45,728 bases of DNA from Methylobacterium amylolyticum (GCF_030700245.1 NZ_JAUYZI010000047.1:1-45728), one strand, 5' to 3'; counted from the first letter of the stretch, positions 25,646 through 35,327 are shown. A program made the numbers and translations. Notes: generated by a model not told the origin, from the letters alone.

Positions 25646-27199
25646 TCACCCACCCAAAATGTGATTGACGTCGTTGGCGCTGATCTGTTCAATGATGTCG
25701 GGTTCGATCTGATATCTATAACGGGCACCCAGTACTCGACGAGCGTGCGAAGCATTATAGGCGAGGGTAGGCCAAAGTTGCCAGTAGGCACAGTGTAAGT
25801 CCTCCTTCGTCATGGCGAGCTTTCTCCTAATCTCGTTCATAATATATTTAACACGCGCAGAGGGATCGAGAATAAGATCATACGTTTCGTCAAAAAATCC
25901 ATCAAAAGTCTTGAAACCCAAGCCTTTAAGTAATTGCAAGCTGTAAGGATTGCCAATTATTATAATTGGATGGTACATGGCGAGCGGTTTTATCACCTTT
26001 TCGGTGATCCGCACCATGTCACCGCCGGAAACCTCAGTCTCAGTTACAATTGAGAAGTACGAATCTGCGTAGATATAAGGGGGGCCTAATTCAAACTCAG
26101 GCGGTGCCTGGCTTGCAGGATCCAAATCGATGACTAGAGGTAGGTGAGGCAGCAGTATCTGCAACCCCTTCTGAATTTCATATATTTCTGGGAACCAGCT
26201 ACACAGCTCAGGAGAATGCTGGCCTTTCTTTCGAAGATCGAAGGAGCCAAATGAAACATATCCCTTCGTGATATAGTCGTTTACCATCAACCAGCTGACG
26301 ACGGAAGTCCGATTTGGTCTCGGTGTAAAATTCAAGCAGGTATAAAATTTTGATCTAAGTCCAGCCTTGACTGCAAGAAGAGGCTCCATATTTTCCATGT
26401 AACCGATCATGCGACGCGGGTAATAGTCATAGGCAAATATACGCATGGGCTCGAATTGCTGTTTTAAGATCCAGTCACGGTATTGTTGGAAAAACATTCT
26501 ATTCTGCTGAAGCAATACGCATTGGCCCGACGGAATGCCGCGCTGGTCAAGAGCATTATGGAGCAACGTCATCCAATCTTCCAATAAGGGTTGTCCTTCG
26601 TTTGACATGTCAATGAGAAGCCGAAGTTTTTTGTGTTGCATCATCGCTTGGTAGACATGAGGAATACAATTTAATATACCGTCTGCACTTGGACAGCCGT
26701 TGTCGTCGCGCCACATACTGTCACCGAATGCCGCTCCGAGGACGCCGAAAACTGGATACGACTTTGGGCTAGGAAGAGTGTTAGAGTGTTCGTCAGCAAA
26801 CTCCACTCGGTTTTCAAATAACCACGATCTACCAGCGAAAGCGATACTTCCAAAAATCTTTGACTTTGAGCCTTGAGTTTCGAGTGTCTCTATATAGTTG
26901 TTTGGTATTGCGATAGATATATTCCGGCCATCAGGCGTCGTAGCCGAAAGATCGAAACGGCGGAGCCACAAAGCTGCCCGAACGATGTCGCCATCAAATG
27001 CGAAATCAAACGTATAGCACGCTTCTGTATCATTCGGATGTGCTTGAATGGGGTGCGCTACTGTTCCGGCCTCTACACCAATCTCTACAAGCAGAAGACG
27101 TACTATCGAAATCCTATCCGAACTTTGCAACCGGCCCGTTATTGCATAATCGATGATGTCAATATTCAAAGTAGCTTCGAGATCGCAGGTTTTGGTCAT
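25646..27199 (-). CDS. Uncharacterised glycosyltransferase-like protein
   Basis: A 517-residue protein of a family that I know only as uncharacterised. Two blocks stand out. KFYTCLNFTPRPNRTSVVSWL (284-304) followed by GYVSFGSF resembles the NRxPRPHR motif of putative fucosyl/mannosyl-type transferases. RITEKVIKPLAMYHPIIIIG (397-416) with GLGFKTFDGFFDETYD (426-441) resembles the nucleotide-sugar site of GT10-like folds (TEK...PI..G). The N-terminal 150 residues are beta-rich and could be a separate acceptor-binding domain. There is no signal peptide and no membrane segment, so action is cytoplasmic. It is AT-rich and stands alone on the minus strand, convergent with the epimerase gene across IS debris. 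Confidence 0.6.
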   Translation of the reverse strand: MTKTCDLEATLNIDIIDYAITGRLQSSDRISIVRLLLVEIGVEAGTVAHPIQAHPNDTEACYTFDFAFDGDIVRAALWLRRFDLSATTPDGRNISIAIPNNYIETLETQGSKSKIFGSIAFAGRSWLFENRVEFADEHSNTLPSPKSYPVFGVLGAAFGDSMWRDDNGCPSADGILNCIPHVYQAMMQHKKLRLLIDMSNEGQPLLEDWMTLLHNALDQRGIPSGQCVLLQQNRMFFQQYRDWILKQQFEPMRIFAYDYYPRRMIGYMENMEPLLAVKAGLRSKFYTCLNFTPRPNRTSVVSWLMVNDYITKGYVSFGSFDLRKKGQHSPELCSWFPEIYEIQKGLQILLPHLPLVIDLDPASQAPPEFELGPPYIYADSYFSIVTETEVSGGDMVRITEKVIKPLAMYHPIIIIGNPYSLQLLKGLGFKTFDGFFDETYDLILDPSARVKYIMNEIRRKLAMTKEDLHCAYWQLWPTLAYNASHARRVLGARYRYQIEPDIIEQISANDVNHILGG

Positions 27200-27784
27200 A
27201 ATTGATTGATCGCTCTTTTAACATAACTTAGATTGCATTTGACTTTGTCTGATTTCAAGTGTCCTATATGTCCGCTACCATCATGTTGATCAATGGACCG
27301 TCGTTCGCCCTCAGATTTCGCTATAGTTCGCAACGACCGTAAACGACTATCGTTCCGGGTGCCGCTCGACGAGCGGCTTCGCTGTGAGTCTTCTCCCTGT
27401 CCTGCGCCAAGTTCTTATTTCCGGAACGGCTCCGGAGCCGAGCGATGACGGTCTTGCTTCTACCCTACCACAGCAGACTGAAGCCGCGAGTCATGAAGGC
27501 GTCGCGAGCGCCAGGCGTGCGGGTCTGCTGCATCTCACTCGGTCTCAACGCGAGTACTGCGGATGCAACGAGGATTGCGGCATCGCGCGCGGCGAGGCTA
27601 CACCCACTTTCCGTCGGAGTGGTTCCCCCGAGGACGATGGAGGAAGAATTGGCAGAGGACGTTTGAGAAAGTGACGGTTTGATCAGCTATCGCGCTCGTA
27701 CTAATCCTCTTTGCCCGCGGAGGATCTCGTACCTCTTACTCGGCCACAGAAAAAAGAGGAACAACTTTCAGAAGCGATAAGCTA
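27200..27784. other. Stretch without a supported gene
   Basis: The first 100 bases are AT-rich and probably carry the promoter of the uncharacterised glycosyltransferase-like gene. From about 27300 the DNA becomes GC-rich and looks like decayed coding or IS sequence, but none of its frames gives a recognisable family. Confidence 0.4.
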
Positions 27785-28309
27785 TTACTCCGTTGGCCGT
27801 TGAGCCCAAATCCACGCTGGGTAGGCCCGGGTCGGGTACATCTCCTGCGGCGGCGTCGCGAACCAGGCGATATCTTCATGCCTAGGACTATTTGGGTTGG
27901 CAAATAAGTAGGGGCGACGGAATTTCGATATAGCCCTACAACGGAATAGGAGGGAGATAAAATGTCCACGCTTATAAGAGCGGTCCACATCTAGGATGCA
28001 GCATGGGTCAGCCTCATGCTCTACGTCCACACCAAGCTCTCGATCTGCGACTGCTCGGATGCGGTCTGAAAATTGCTCGTTGAGCCGTATGATTCCGCCC
28101 GGGATGTGCCACCCAATCCCGAGCGCATCTTCTCGCCAGGCCAGCAGTATTTTCCCTGCTTCGTCACGCAAAAGTAGGTCAACGTTCACCATCGGAACGA
28201 TTTCCATTGCGAAAGCAAAGACTGGATCGGGCAAGCCCAGTTCTGGATTAGGAATTGAAGCTCGGACATGCATCATGAGAGCTTCAAGGTGGTCGTACTT
28301 CGCATTCAT
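27785..28309 (-). CDS. Nudix hydrolase, GDP-mannose mannosyl hydrolase-like
   Basis: A 174-residue Nudix-fold protein. The fold core reads VPMVNVDLLLRDEAGKILLAWR, then GIGWHIPGGIIRLNE and a modified Nudix box at 72-94 (G-x5-E78-x7-AVADRELG). The usual REUxEE is reduced to a final Glu, as in GDP-mannose mannosyl hydrolases, which retain the fold and cleave a sugar from GDP rather than a pyrophosphate bond. I infer a nucleotide-sugar role, supported by the glycan context. GHFISLLFRCR and a C-terminal DIAWFATPP block fit the same group. It lies alone on the minus strand with gaps on both sides. Confidence 0.78.
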   Translation of the reverse strand: MNAKYDHLEALMMHVRASIPNPELGLPDPVFAFAMEIVPMVNVDLLLRDEAGKILLAWREDALGIGWHIPGGIIRLNEQFSDRIRAVADRELGVDVEHEADPCCILDVDRSYKRGHFISLLFRCRAISKFRRPYLFANPNSPRHEDIAWFATPPQEMYPTRAYPAWIWAQRPTE

Positions 28310-28670
28310 CGCATCACGCTTCGGTTTGTAGGCTATGCAATTCGGTCCGATCGTCGATCAGCATACACAAAGCTGGACACCAATAAATTCCAGTCTCAGC
28401 ATCTGAAATCACCTTTGCCAATGTCTACTTTTGAAGGTAATCGGCGCGAATTATACCTGAAGCTGCCGACATTTTTTATCAATACATACAGCGAGTCCCA
28501 TCTTGGGATATTGATGCACGATTATGTATAATTTTCGCTTTTATCGCATCCTGTGCGTTTGATGATTAGCGTAGACATCAACAATTATTGGAAGCTGGAA
28601 TGCCCTTTATATTGGCCGCGGATTTTGTTGGGAGCGTCGGACATAATTCTGCGGTGCCGGTAGCCCGAGG
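28310..28670. other. Stretch without a supported gene
   Basis: A mixed-composition gap between two minus-strand genes. It probably includes the Nudix promoter. No conserved open frame or hairpin was recognised. Confidence 0.4.
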
Positions 28671-29561
28671 CTAGCCGAGTCGTCCACCCTCCAATTCTTT
28701 TCGGGCCTGCTCAAGAGAAAGTTTAAGCTCGACAATTTCATGTTGAGCAGCTTGGAGGCGACGAGCGAGGAGTCCGTCAAGTTTACGTGCCGCAGGGAAG
28801 CCGAACATGATTGCCTTGAGGGACTCCGGAGATATCTGGTAAAGCCAATGAGACTCAGAATAAACAGTCGATTGTTCGCCGGAGATCAATTGTCGAAACG
28901 GCCGCGTTTTCTCGTTGGCCAGCTTTTCGATCACCGCAACGGAATCGTATAAAGCGACGCGCCCGACTGTAGAGCTTAACTCGTGCATCGCGTCCTTGTC
29001 TGCGATGCTTAGACTGGGGTCGTTTTGAAAGTAATCGAAGTTCAGTATATCCACGAAAGACTTGATCCATTCCAGCGATGAGCCAGGTTTTAAATACCCT
29101 CCTTCAAACGATTCAAAGTAACTCGTATGAAGATCCTCAATTATGTACTTGCCACCGGGTTTTAAGCGGCGAAACAAGATTTTGAACGTATTCTTTACGT
29201 GGCTGCAAATGTGAGATCCGTCGTCAATTATGATATCGAAATCTTGATGCTGCAGCAGATTATCGATGCCATTTTCGTCTGTTGCATCTTGAACGAACGC
29301 CCGCACGTTCGCATTTTCGAATTTCAGATCTCTTACTTGGGGATCTATGTCGATGCCAGTGATGTATGATCCTTCCGGAAGATATTCGCTCCAGATCTCA
29401 AGTGACCCGCCATTTTGGACGCCTATCTCTAACAGGTTCATGGGTGTATTTCTCAATATATAAGGCGCCAACTCAACCTCATACATTGATAAATACTGTT
29501 CCCATTTAGTCACCGACTTACCTGTTTTTGTAAAAAAAATTTGGCTAAGACTTTTGGGCAT
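28671..29561 (-). CDS. Class I SAM methyltransferase (MycE/TylE-like sugar O-methyltransferase type)
   Basis: A 296-residue methyltransferase. SVTKWEQYLSMYEVELAP followed by NLLEIGVQNGGSLEIWSEYL (42-61), ITGIDIDP and FDIIIDDGSHICSH matches the family of macrolide-sugar O-methyltransferases and their relatives in polysaccharide loci, where the IDDGSH block binds metal and substrate. LKPGGKYIIEDLHTSYF follows. The C-terminus carries a charged helix (RRLQAAQHEIVELKLSLEQA) that may form a coiled coil. The start at 29561 (MPKSLSQIFFTKTG) is preferred because homologues begin near this motif; 21 further codons are open upstream. The IS3 remnant begins about 230 bases beyond its start. Confidence 0.85.
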   Translation of the reverse strand: MPKSLSQIFFTKTGKSVTKWEQYLSMYEVELAPYILRNTPMNLLEIGVQNGGSLEIWSEYLPEGSYITGIDIDPQVRDLKFENANVRAFVQDATDENGIDNLLQHQDFDIIIDDGSHICSHVKNTFKILFRRLKPGGKYIIEDLHTSYFESFEGGYLKPGSSLEWIKSFVDILNFDYFQNDPSLSIADKDAMHELSSTVGRVALYDSVAVIEKLANEKTRPFRQLISGEQSTVYSESHWLYQISPESLKAIMFGFPAARKLDGLLARRLQAAQHEIVELKLSLEQARKELEGGRLG

Positions 29562-29787
29562 ATCCAAATCTCTGTGAGTTGTCGAAACAACTGATCGCCA
29601 CTCCGGCATACGGCATGCTGTCACCGTCGCTGTTGAATGGTGTCGATAGTTCCCTCAGCGGGCTCGACAGGTACCGCGAGGATGTCGCGCCGTCCACCCA
29701 CTGACCGGGGTCGGTGGAATGGTCCCCATTCCGATGGGACGCCGGGCGCAGCTGTGAGGGCCTAGGTGGAAGCCTAGACGTCCGCTT

Positions 29788-30078
29788 ATGTCGAGGCGCT
29801 ACACTGCCCACGAGAAGGTGCGCTTTGTCGAGCAGACGATGCAGCCCGGCATGACCGTCTCGGCGGTGGCCCAGATGCATGGTCTCTCGCCGAGCCTGCT
29901 GTTCGGATAGAGGCGTCGTATGGCCGAGGGCGGACAGGTGGCGGTGCAGGCCGACGACGAGGGGGGCGCCGCCAGCCGGATGCGCGAGCTGGAAGACCGC
30001 GTGCGCGATCTGGAACGGCTGCTCGGACGCAAGACGCTGGCGGTCGAGATGCTGAAGGAGGCGCTGGCCGTCGCATGA
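29788..30078 (+). pseudogene. IS3-family orfA with internal stop
   Basis: The frame reads MSRRYTAHEKVRFVEQTMQP, TVSAVAQMHGLSPSLLFG, a TAG at 29908-29910 where relatives have Trp, then RRRMAEGGQVAV and a helical leucine-rich end (MRELEDRVRDLERLLGRKTL) to a TGA at 30076. This is the helix-turn-helix orfA that in IS3 elements joins orfB by frameshifting. The nonsense codon kills it. Confidence 0.85.
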
Positions 30079-30091
30079 GTAAAAAAGCCGC

Positions 30092-30366
30092 GTGGCCGCT
30101 GCCGTCGCCGCCCGCGGGCTCTTCCCGGTGAAAGACGTGGTCGACGTATTCGGCGTGGCCCGCTCCAACCGCGTCGAGCGGATACGGGGCGCGCCGCGCT
30201 CGCGCGGTCCTTATCGCCGTGCCGACGACGAGGCCGTCCTGATCGCCATCCGCGCCCTCACGGACGTGCGGCCGACCAACGGCTATCGGCGGGTGACGGC
30301 GATCCTGAACCGGAGGCGGCGCGCCACCGACGAGCCCGCGCTGAACCATAAGCGGGTGTTCCGTAA
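30092..30366 (+). pseudogene. IS3-family orfB, N-terminal part, cut by IS110
   Basis: An open frame reads VKDVVDVFGVARSNRVERIR, RRADDEAVLIAIRALTDVRP, TNGYRRVTAILNRRRR and LNHKRVFR, the HTH_21 region that precedes the rve integrase domain of IS3 transposases. It runs straight into the left end of the IS110 copy at about 30367. The DDE catalytic part resumes beyond that insertion. Confidence 0.82.
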
Positions 30367-31772
30367 GACCGTATGTCCGCGGCGCTGAGGGTGGCTCGCC
30401 CTACACTGCGCCTTCAAGGGTTGCTCGGGTAGGCCGAGCCGATCCTCACCGTAGGAGGGCGAGCCGTGGAGCAGTGTAGCGAGGTTTTCGTCGGCATCGA
30501 CGTGTCGAAGTTGCGCAATGCCATCGCGGTCGCCGACAGTGAGCGCGGCGGCAAGGTTCGGTATCTTGGCGAGATCGATGCTGCGCCCGAGAGCATGCGC
30601 CGGCTCGTCAAGCGTCTGGCCGCCAAGCATACGCACCTGCAGTTCTGCTACGAGGCAGGGCCCACTGGCTACGGCTTGCATCGCCTCATCACCGACCTCG
30701 GCCATTCCTGCATCGTGGTCGCCCCTTCGCTGATCCCACGAAAGCCCGGCGATCGGGTCAAGACGAACCGTCGCGACGCCCTGGCGCTGGCCAAACTTCT
30801 GCGCGCCGGCGAGCTGACCGCGGTGTGGGTGCCCGACGAGGGCCACGAGGCCATGCGCGATCTCGTCCGCGCCCGCGCGGCGGCAGTCGAGAGCCTGCGG
30901 GTGCATCGCCAGCAGGTGAGCGCCTTCATGCTCAAGCACGGGCGCGTTTACCCGCGAAAGACCAGCTGGACGATGCGCTACCTGCGCTGGCTCCAGGAGC
31001 AGCGCTTCGAGCACCCCGCCCACTAGATCGCGCTGCAGGAGATGGTCGAGGCGGTGCGAATCAGCAAAGAACGCGTCGCCCGCCTCGAGACGGCCATCGC
31101 CGAGTTCGTCCCGACGTGGTCGCTCGGCCCGGTCGTGCGCGCCCTGCAGACCCTGCGCGGCGTCGACCTGATCGTGGCCGTGACCTTCGCCACCGAGGTC
31201 GGCGACGTCACCCGCTTCGAGAGCCCGCGCCAGCTCATGGGTTACCTCGGCCTGGTGCCGAGCGAGCGCTCCACCGGCGACACGGTCCGGCGCGGCGGGA
31301 TCACCAAGGCCGGCAACGGACGGGTGCGCCACATGCTCGTCGAGAGCGCCTGGACCTACCGTCATCCGCCCAAGGTCGGTAAGGAGAAGCTCTACCGCCT
31401 GGAGGAGGCACCGCAACGGGTACGCGAGATCGCCTGGAAGGCGCAGAGCCGCCTGACGGCCCGCTACCGGGCGCTGAGCGGGCTGGGCAAGAAGACGACG
31501 GTGGTCTGCACCGCCATCGCCCGCGAGCTCGTCGGCTTCATGTGGTCCGTCGCCCGCGAGGCGCGGGCCACCTGACGCGCCGCCGAGCGGCGGATCATCC
31601 CTCGCGCATCGGTGGGGGTGGGACCACGGCAGGGGAATGCCCGTCAGACGCTTTGTGGCCGGCCGACAGGCCGACGCCCGCTGTAAGATCGGGACAGCTC
31701 CGGACGCACACTCGGGAATGCGGTAGCCTACCCGCGCATCAGAGCTTGATCACCGACGTCCTTCGAAACTCA
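30367..31772 (+). mobile_element. IS110-family element inserted in IS3
   Basis: It starts with GACCGTATGTCCGCGGCGCTG, the same start as the decayed copy at 20576, and its transposase fills 30466-31575. The right end is inferred near 31772 because the IS3 reading frame (DWEVIA) resumes at about 31774; IS110 elements lack clear inverted repeats, so the end is approximate. The 31576-31772 part shows no gene. Confidence 0.7.
30466..31575 (+). pseudogene. IS110-family transposase with a nonsense codon
   Basis: A 369-codon DEDD transposase: VFVGIDVSKLRNAIAVADSE, LQFCYEAGPTGYGLHRLI, KTNRRDALALAKLLRAGEL, then the C-terminal GVDLIVAVTFATEVGDVTRF, LMGYLGLVPSERSTGD and KAGNGRVRHMLVESAW. After HPAH the codon at 31024-31026 is TAG. 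The decayed copy at 20.6 kb has CAG (Gln) at the same place, so one C-to-T change broke an otherwise full-length protein. Reading resumes at IALQEMVEAVRISKERVARL. It is probably inactive unless the stop is read through. Confidence 0.9.
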
Positions 31773-32221
31773 TGACTGGGAGGTGATCGCCTGCGTGGCC
31801 GGGCAGGGTCACCGGTCAGATGGCGCAATCTCAGGCTGACTTGCGTGGAGGCGCGTTTCGGCAGCCTGGAAATTCACTTCGGCGGCCTGCGCGCAACCCA
31901 TACCGTGCAGTGGTTGGCCGACAACGGCTCGGCCTTCACGGCCGCCAATACTCTGTCCTTCGCGGCAGCCCTTGGCCTGGTGCCTGCTTCACACCCGTGT
32001 GCTTGCCCGAGAGCAACGGGGTGAGCGAGGCGTTCGTGAAAACGCTCAAGCGCGACTATCCCCGCGTGTAACCCCGTCGTGACGCCGACACCGTTCTGGA
32101 TCGGATCGGCGCCTGGATCACCGATTACAACGAATACCCTTCCCATCATGGGCTCGGCACGCGCTCGCCGCGCGCGTTCATCCGTGCTCAGATGCAACCA
32201 GCCCCGTTTCGGGTTTGGTGA
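31773..32221 (+). pseudogene. IS3-family orfB, catalytic part, decayed
   Basis: Pieces of the rve integrase domain appear in shifting frames: DWEVIACVAGQGH, THTVQWLADNGSAFTAANTL, FAAALGLVP, CFTPVCLPESNGVSEAFVKT and LKRDYPRV, then after a stop RRDADTVLDRIGAWITDYNE and TRSPRAFIRAQMQP. The second catalytic Asp (ADNGS) and the Glu (PESNG) are readable, but at least two frameshifts and a stop interrupt it. About 70 codons between RVFR (30366) and DWEVIA are missing, so the IS110 event removed or replaced part of the IS3. Confidence 0.82.
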
Positions 32222-32291
32222 GGGCAACTCAAGTCGGGCATCACGCTCGCTGAGTAGGTCGCATGGGCCATGATGCGAGCGCACCTACGCT

Positions 32292-32429
32292 TCGTTCAAC
32301 CGCTTCCCACGCCTGCCCATCCGATACGAGCGACACAGCGACGTCTATCAGACCTTCACCAGCCTAGCAGCAAGCCTCATTACACTCAATCAGACAGACC
32401 ACTCTGTTAGCCGCTCCAAGAGCGTCTGA
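32292..32429 (+). pseudogene. C-terminal tail of an IS5-type transposase
   Basis: A 45-codon frame reads SFNRFPRLPIRYERHSDVYQ, then TFTSLAASLITLNQ and a short tail to a TGA. This matches the FxWLNRFRRLRIRYER...H end of IS5-family DDE transposases. Nothing upstream of it belongs to the same gene. It is a third IS remnant stacked against the IS3. Confidence 0.75.
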
Positions 32430-32521
32430 CAACCGCCTAATTCGTCAACGGATAGCGGCGGCCTATAGCATCTGGTAAACGGGCCATCGGTGGCAAGCGA
32501 AGCGCTCGCCGCAAAAATATA

Positions 32522-33727
32522 ATGCAGCCCGTTAACATACCAAGGCAAGTTTGTATGCCGCCTACGATTGTAAAAATTTTGATCGCCGCGCTAATCAGCC
32601 GATACACATCGCGGATGGCAAAGGTTATACTCGACTTCGTGGGGCTGAAACATGTCAACATGTCGCTCGCACAGCGGATCGGGCACCTCGCGATGGAAGG
32701 CGATACCTTCCTGAGAGATCAAATTATGAAAACGGGCCGACGTCCAACAGCGGTAATGATAGAACCAACCCCAGGCGGTTTTGCCAACCCTGTTTTAGCA
32801 GAATATTTTTCACGCTACATCGCTATTATTCCTCTTATTGAGCGAGCTGATATTATACAACAAGCCCTAGCCAAAGCCGGATATACAATCAATACGGCGC
32901 CCTATGCAGTGGCAATGTACGAGACCGCTTTAGGCTATGATGTTTATCGACGGTGGGGAACTCGGCCTCCACTGTTTGATCTATATGCACGCGACAAGGC
33001 GATCACAAAGAATTTTCTAAGATCAGTGGGTGTACCAGACGGAGCATGGTTTGTTTGTATGCATGCTCGCGGTGGTGGCTATTCACCTTACGATGAACAC
33101 CTTCATTCTCATCGTAATGTCGAGATCAACGACTATCACGAAGCTATAGATCGAATCGTAGCGCGCGGAGGCTGGTGTATCCGCATGGGGGATCCGACAA
33201 TGAAACCTATGCCTCCTCGCCAAGGTGTGATCGATTATGCCTGTAGTCAATATAAATCGCCGCGGCTCGACATCGGCTTAGTGGCGAGCTGTCGCTTTTT
33301 TCTCGGCTGCTCTTCAGGGTTGCATAATGTCGCAGTGATGTTTGGGCGACCATCTGCTCTTGCTAACACAACCCCACTATCCGGATCATACGCGCTTGGT
33401 GTCAGCGATCTGGCAATTCCCCAGACTGTTGCAGATGCCAGTGGCCGCGCTCTAGAAATTGACGAGATATTTAAATCGGACATCGCTAATTTTCGGTTGG
33501 CCGAAGAATTTCGTAGGCGCGGGCTAACAACGAAAAACGTCGAACCTACCGCGATTGCCGCGTTAGTCGACGAAATGATGGACCGACTCGAAGGTATTGC
33601 AGAGTACACTGCGGACGACATATTGCGTCAAAATAAATTTCGGTCATTTTTCCGTCCTGGACACTACGCTTATGGGGCGGGATCCCAAATCGGTCGAGAT
33701 TACCTGCGTTCACATCTGCCGCTGTAA
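32522..33727 (+). CDS. TIGR04372-family glycosyltransferase
   Basis: A 401-residue protein. It fits the TIGR04372 glycosyltransferase family: WFVCMHARGGGYSPYDEHLH, RNVEINDYHEAIDRIVARGG, WCIRMGDPTMKPMPPRQGVI followed by DYACSQYKSPRLDI, then CRFFLGCSSGLHNVAVMFGR carrying the likely nucleotide-sugar site. Members occur in bacterial surface-polysaccharide clusters; donor and acceptor are unknown. The N-terminus includes a hydrophobic stretch (IVKILIAALI). A later start at 32615 (MAKVILDFVG) is possible. The gene begins about 90 bases after the IS5 tail and is markedly AT-richer than it. Three other glycan genes follow on the same strand. Confidence 0.85.
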   Translation: MQPVNIPRQVCMPPTIVKILIAALISRYTSRMAKVILDFVGLKHVNMSLAQRIGHLAMEGDTFLRDQIMKTGRRPTAVMIEPTPGGFANPVLAEYFSRYIAIIPLIERADIIQQALAKAGYTINTAPYAVAMYETALGYDVYRRWGTRPPLFDLYARDKAITKNFLRSVGVPDGAWFVCMHARGGGYSPYDEHLHSHRNVEINDYHEAIDRIVARGGWCIRMGDPTMKPMPPRQGVIDYACSQYKSPRLDIGLVASCRFFLGCSSGLHNVAVMFGRPSALANTTPLSGSYALGVSDLAIPQTVADASGRALEIDEIFKSDIANFRLAEEFRRRGLTTKNVEPTAIAALVDEMMDRLEGIAEYTADDILRQNKFRSFFRPGHYAYGAGSQIGRDYLRSHLPL

Positions 33728-33833
33728 ATAAAACTAGTGCTGCTTTTTTTATAGAACTAAATATTACATGATAGTAAAAATTTATTATTTAAGCTTTCCT
33801 GCGCCATAAGAACATCGTTATCGAGGTCGATCT

Positions 33834-34820
33834 ATGAAGAGCATAATAAGGCGGTCAAATTTTGAGCCGGCCAAAATATACGCTAACAATGAATCAAATA
33901 ACATACCATTTTGGTCAGTGATGATCCCAACCTATAATAGGAGTCGTTATTTGAAGGAGGCTTTAGAAAGCGTTCTTAGGCAGGATCCTGGCCGAGACAG
34001 GATGCAAATAGGTGTATTAGATAACGCAACATCAACGTTCGATGTCAAACATATGATTGAGAATATCTCGCCAGGGAGAATTGAATATATCAGGCACTCG
34101 AAAAACATTGGTGGAATAAAAAATATTAATTCATGTATAGCAGCTTCAAGAGGATTATATGTACACATACTTCACGACGATGATATGGTTCTTGAGGACT
34201 TTTATTTAATTATGGAAGATGCAATTCTAGAAAATTCCACGGGCACGATTTTCATGGCTCCGATAATCGGTATTGATGAAAACGGCCATGAAATCGGGCG
34301 GTCATTTCCTCCCTGTGCTAGCCCCGGTGTAATACAAAATTTTCGACTGGAGCAAGCTTTTTCGAACCGAGCTCCGACACAGACACTTGTCATTCCGAGG
34401 GCTGTTTACGAGCGAGTTGGGGGCTATACCGAAAGCCTATCCTTCACTCCAGATTGGGAGATGGCCTTCCGCGCCGCGTCAGATGGTTGCGCAGTGGCTG
34501 CAACAACCACAAAGCCGCTGGCAGCCGCAAGATGGCATTCGGGGAGTGACAGCGCTAAGATCATACAGGGGACGCGACATATTATTGAAATGAAGACTAC
34601 AATCGACGAACTGGTTGGCCGCCTTACACAAAGCGAAAAAGCGAATGTTCATCGGAAAAAATACTCGTTTCCAGCAATGGCTGCGGCGCATTATGCTTCG
34701 ATACTAAAAAATTCGGGCAACAAGTGGGGCGCTCTAATCAATCTATGTGGGGCACTGATGTTGGAGCCGACAGCGGCGCGTCTGAAATCGCTAATACGAG
34801 AACTACTTCCGACGCGTTAA
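33834..34820 (+). CDS. GT2-family glycosyltransferase
   Basis: A 328-residue GT-A glycosyltransferase. The N-terminal nucleotide-binding motif is WSVMIPTYNRSRYLKEALES (27-46), with the strand IGVLDNAT and the metal-binding HDDD at 114-117 (VHILHDDDMVLEDFY). FTPDWEMAFRAA in the acceptor half corresponds to the catalytic ED/DWE block. The C-terminal helical region (KWGALINLCGALML) is typical of this group but not a clear membrane anchor. It would add a sugar to a lipid-linked or free glycan acceptor in the cytoplasm. The region before it is AT-rich and could hold a promoter. Confidence 0.9.
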   Translation: MKSIIRRSNFEPAKIYANNESNNIPFWSVMIPTYNRSRYLKEALESVLRQDPGRDRMQIGVLDNATSTFDVKHMIENISPGRIEYIRHSKNIGGIKNINSCIAASRGLYVHILHDDDMVLEDFYLIMEDAILENSTGTIFMAPIIGIDENGHEIGRSFPPCASPGVIQNFRLEQAFSNRAPTQTLVIPRAVYERVGGYTESLSFTPDWEMAFRAASDGCAVAATTTKPLAAARWHSGSDSAKIIQGTRHIIEMKTTIDELVGRLTQSEKANVHRKKYSFPAMAAAHYASILKNSGNKWGALINLCGALMLEPTAARLKSLIRELLPTR

Positions 34821-35327
34821 AAAATTATTTGGTTGGCAATTTGATCTAATCGGCGTGTATTCAGAAGCAACAACATAGGGTTGGTACATGGGGCGACTGA
34901 TTGGAAGATTATTCTTTATCATGTCGAAGTTGCGATGAAAGGATTCTTCACGATGATCATCGGCAATCACACTTAGCTAGCGGGCAGGTACCTAATCGGC
35001 GCGACTTAAACCGATTTGGAAATCGGACATCATATGCAGTGCATTGAGCGTCTTCGAAAGCAGGTGTATAATTCTCAGCAAGCAACACGTTGTTGCTGCT
35101 CGCTCGAAAAAATATCACAGAAAACTGGGATTGCAAGAAAGAACTGCTCCAACTCGATTTCTTGATAATGGGAACGTAATGTCCTGGCCGGACTCCCGGT
35201 CGCAACGCAAATATTAATAATTTGTAGTCGCGGAACAATTATGGCGTGAGAAGTAAAGTGTATAGTTCAATAAGTCCAAAAGCGAACTTACAAATCGGGA
35301 TGATGCTCGTGAGTTCGAGAGGATTGC
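34821..35327. other. Stretch without a supported gene
   Basis: Low-GC sequence between two plus-strand genes. Frames here lack conserved features. It may be the relic of a lost gene or simply the promoter region of the methyltransferase gene. No hairpin plus T-run was found by eye. Confidence 0.4.

Noticed and set aside
30283..31416. 377-codon minus-strand frame
   Set aside because: It is the antisense shadow of the IS110 transposase, with His/Ala/Gly-rich low-complexity sequence.
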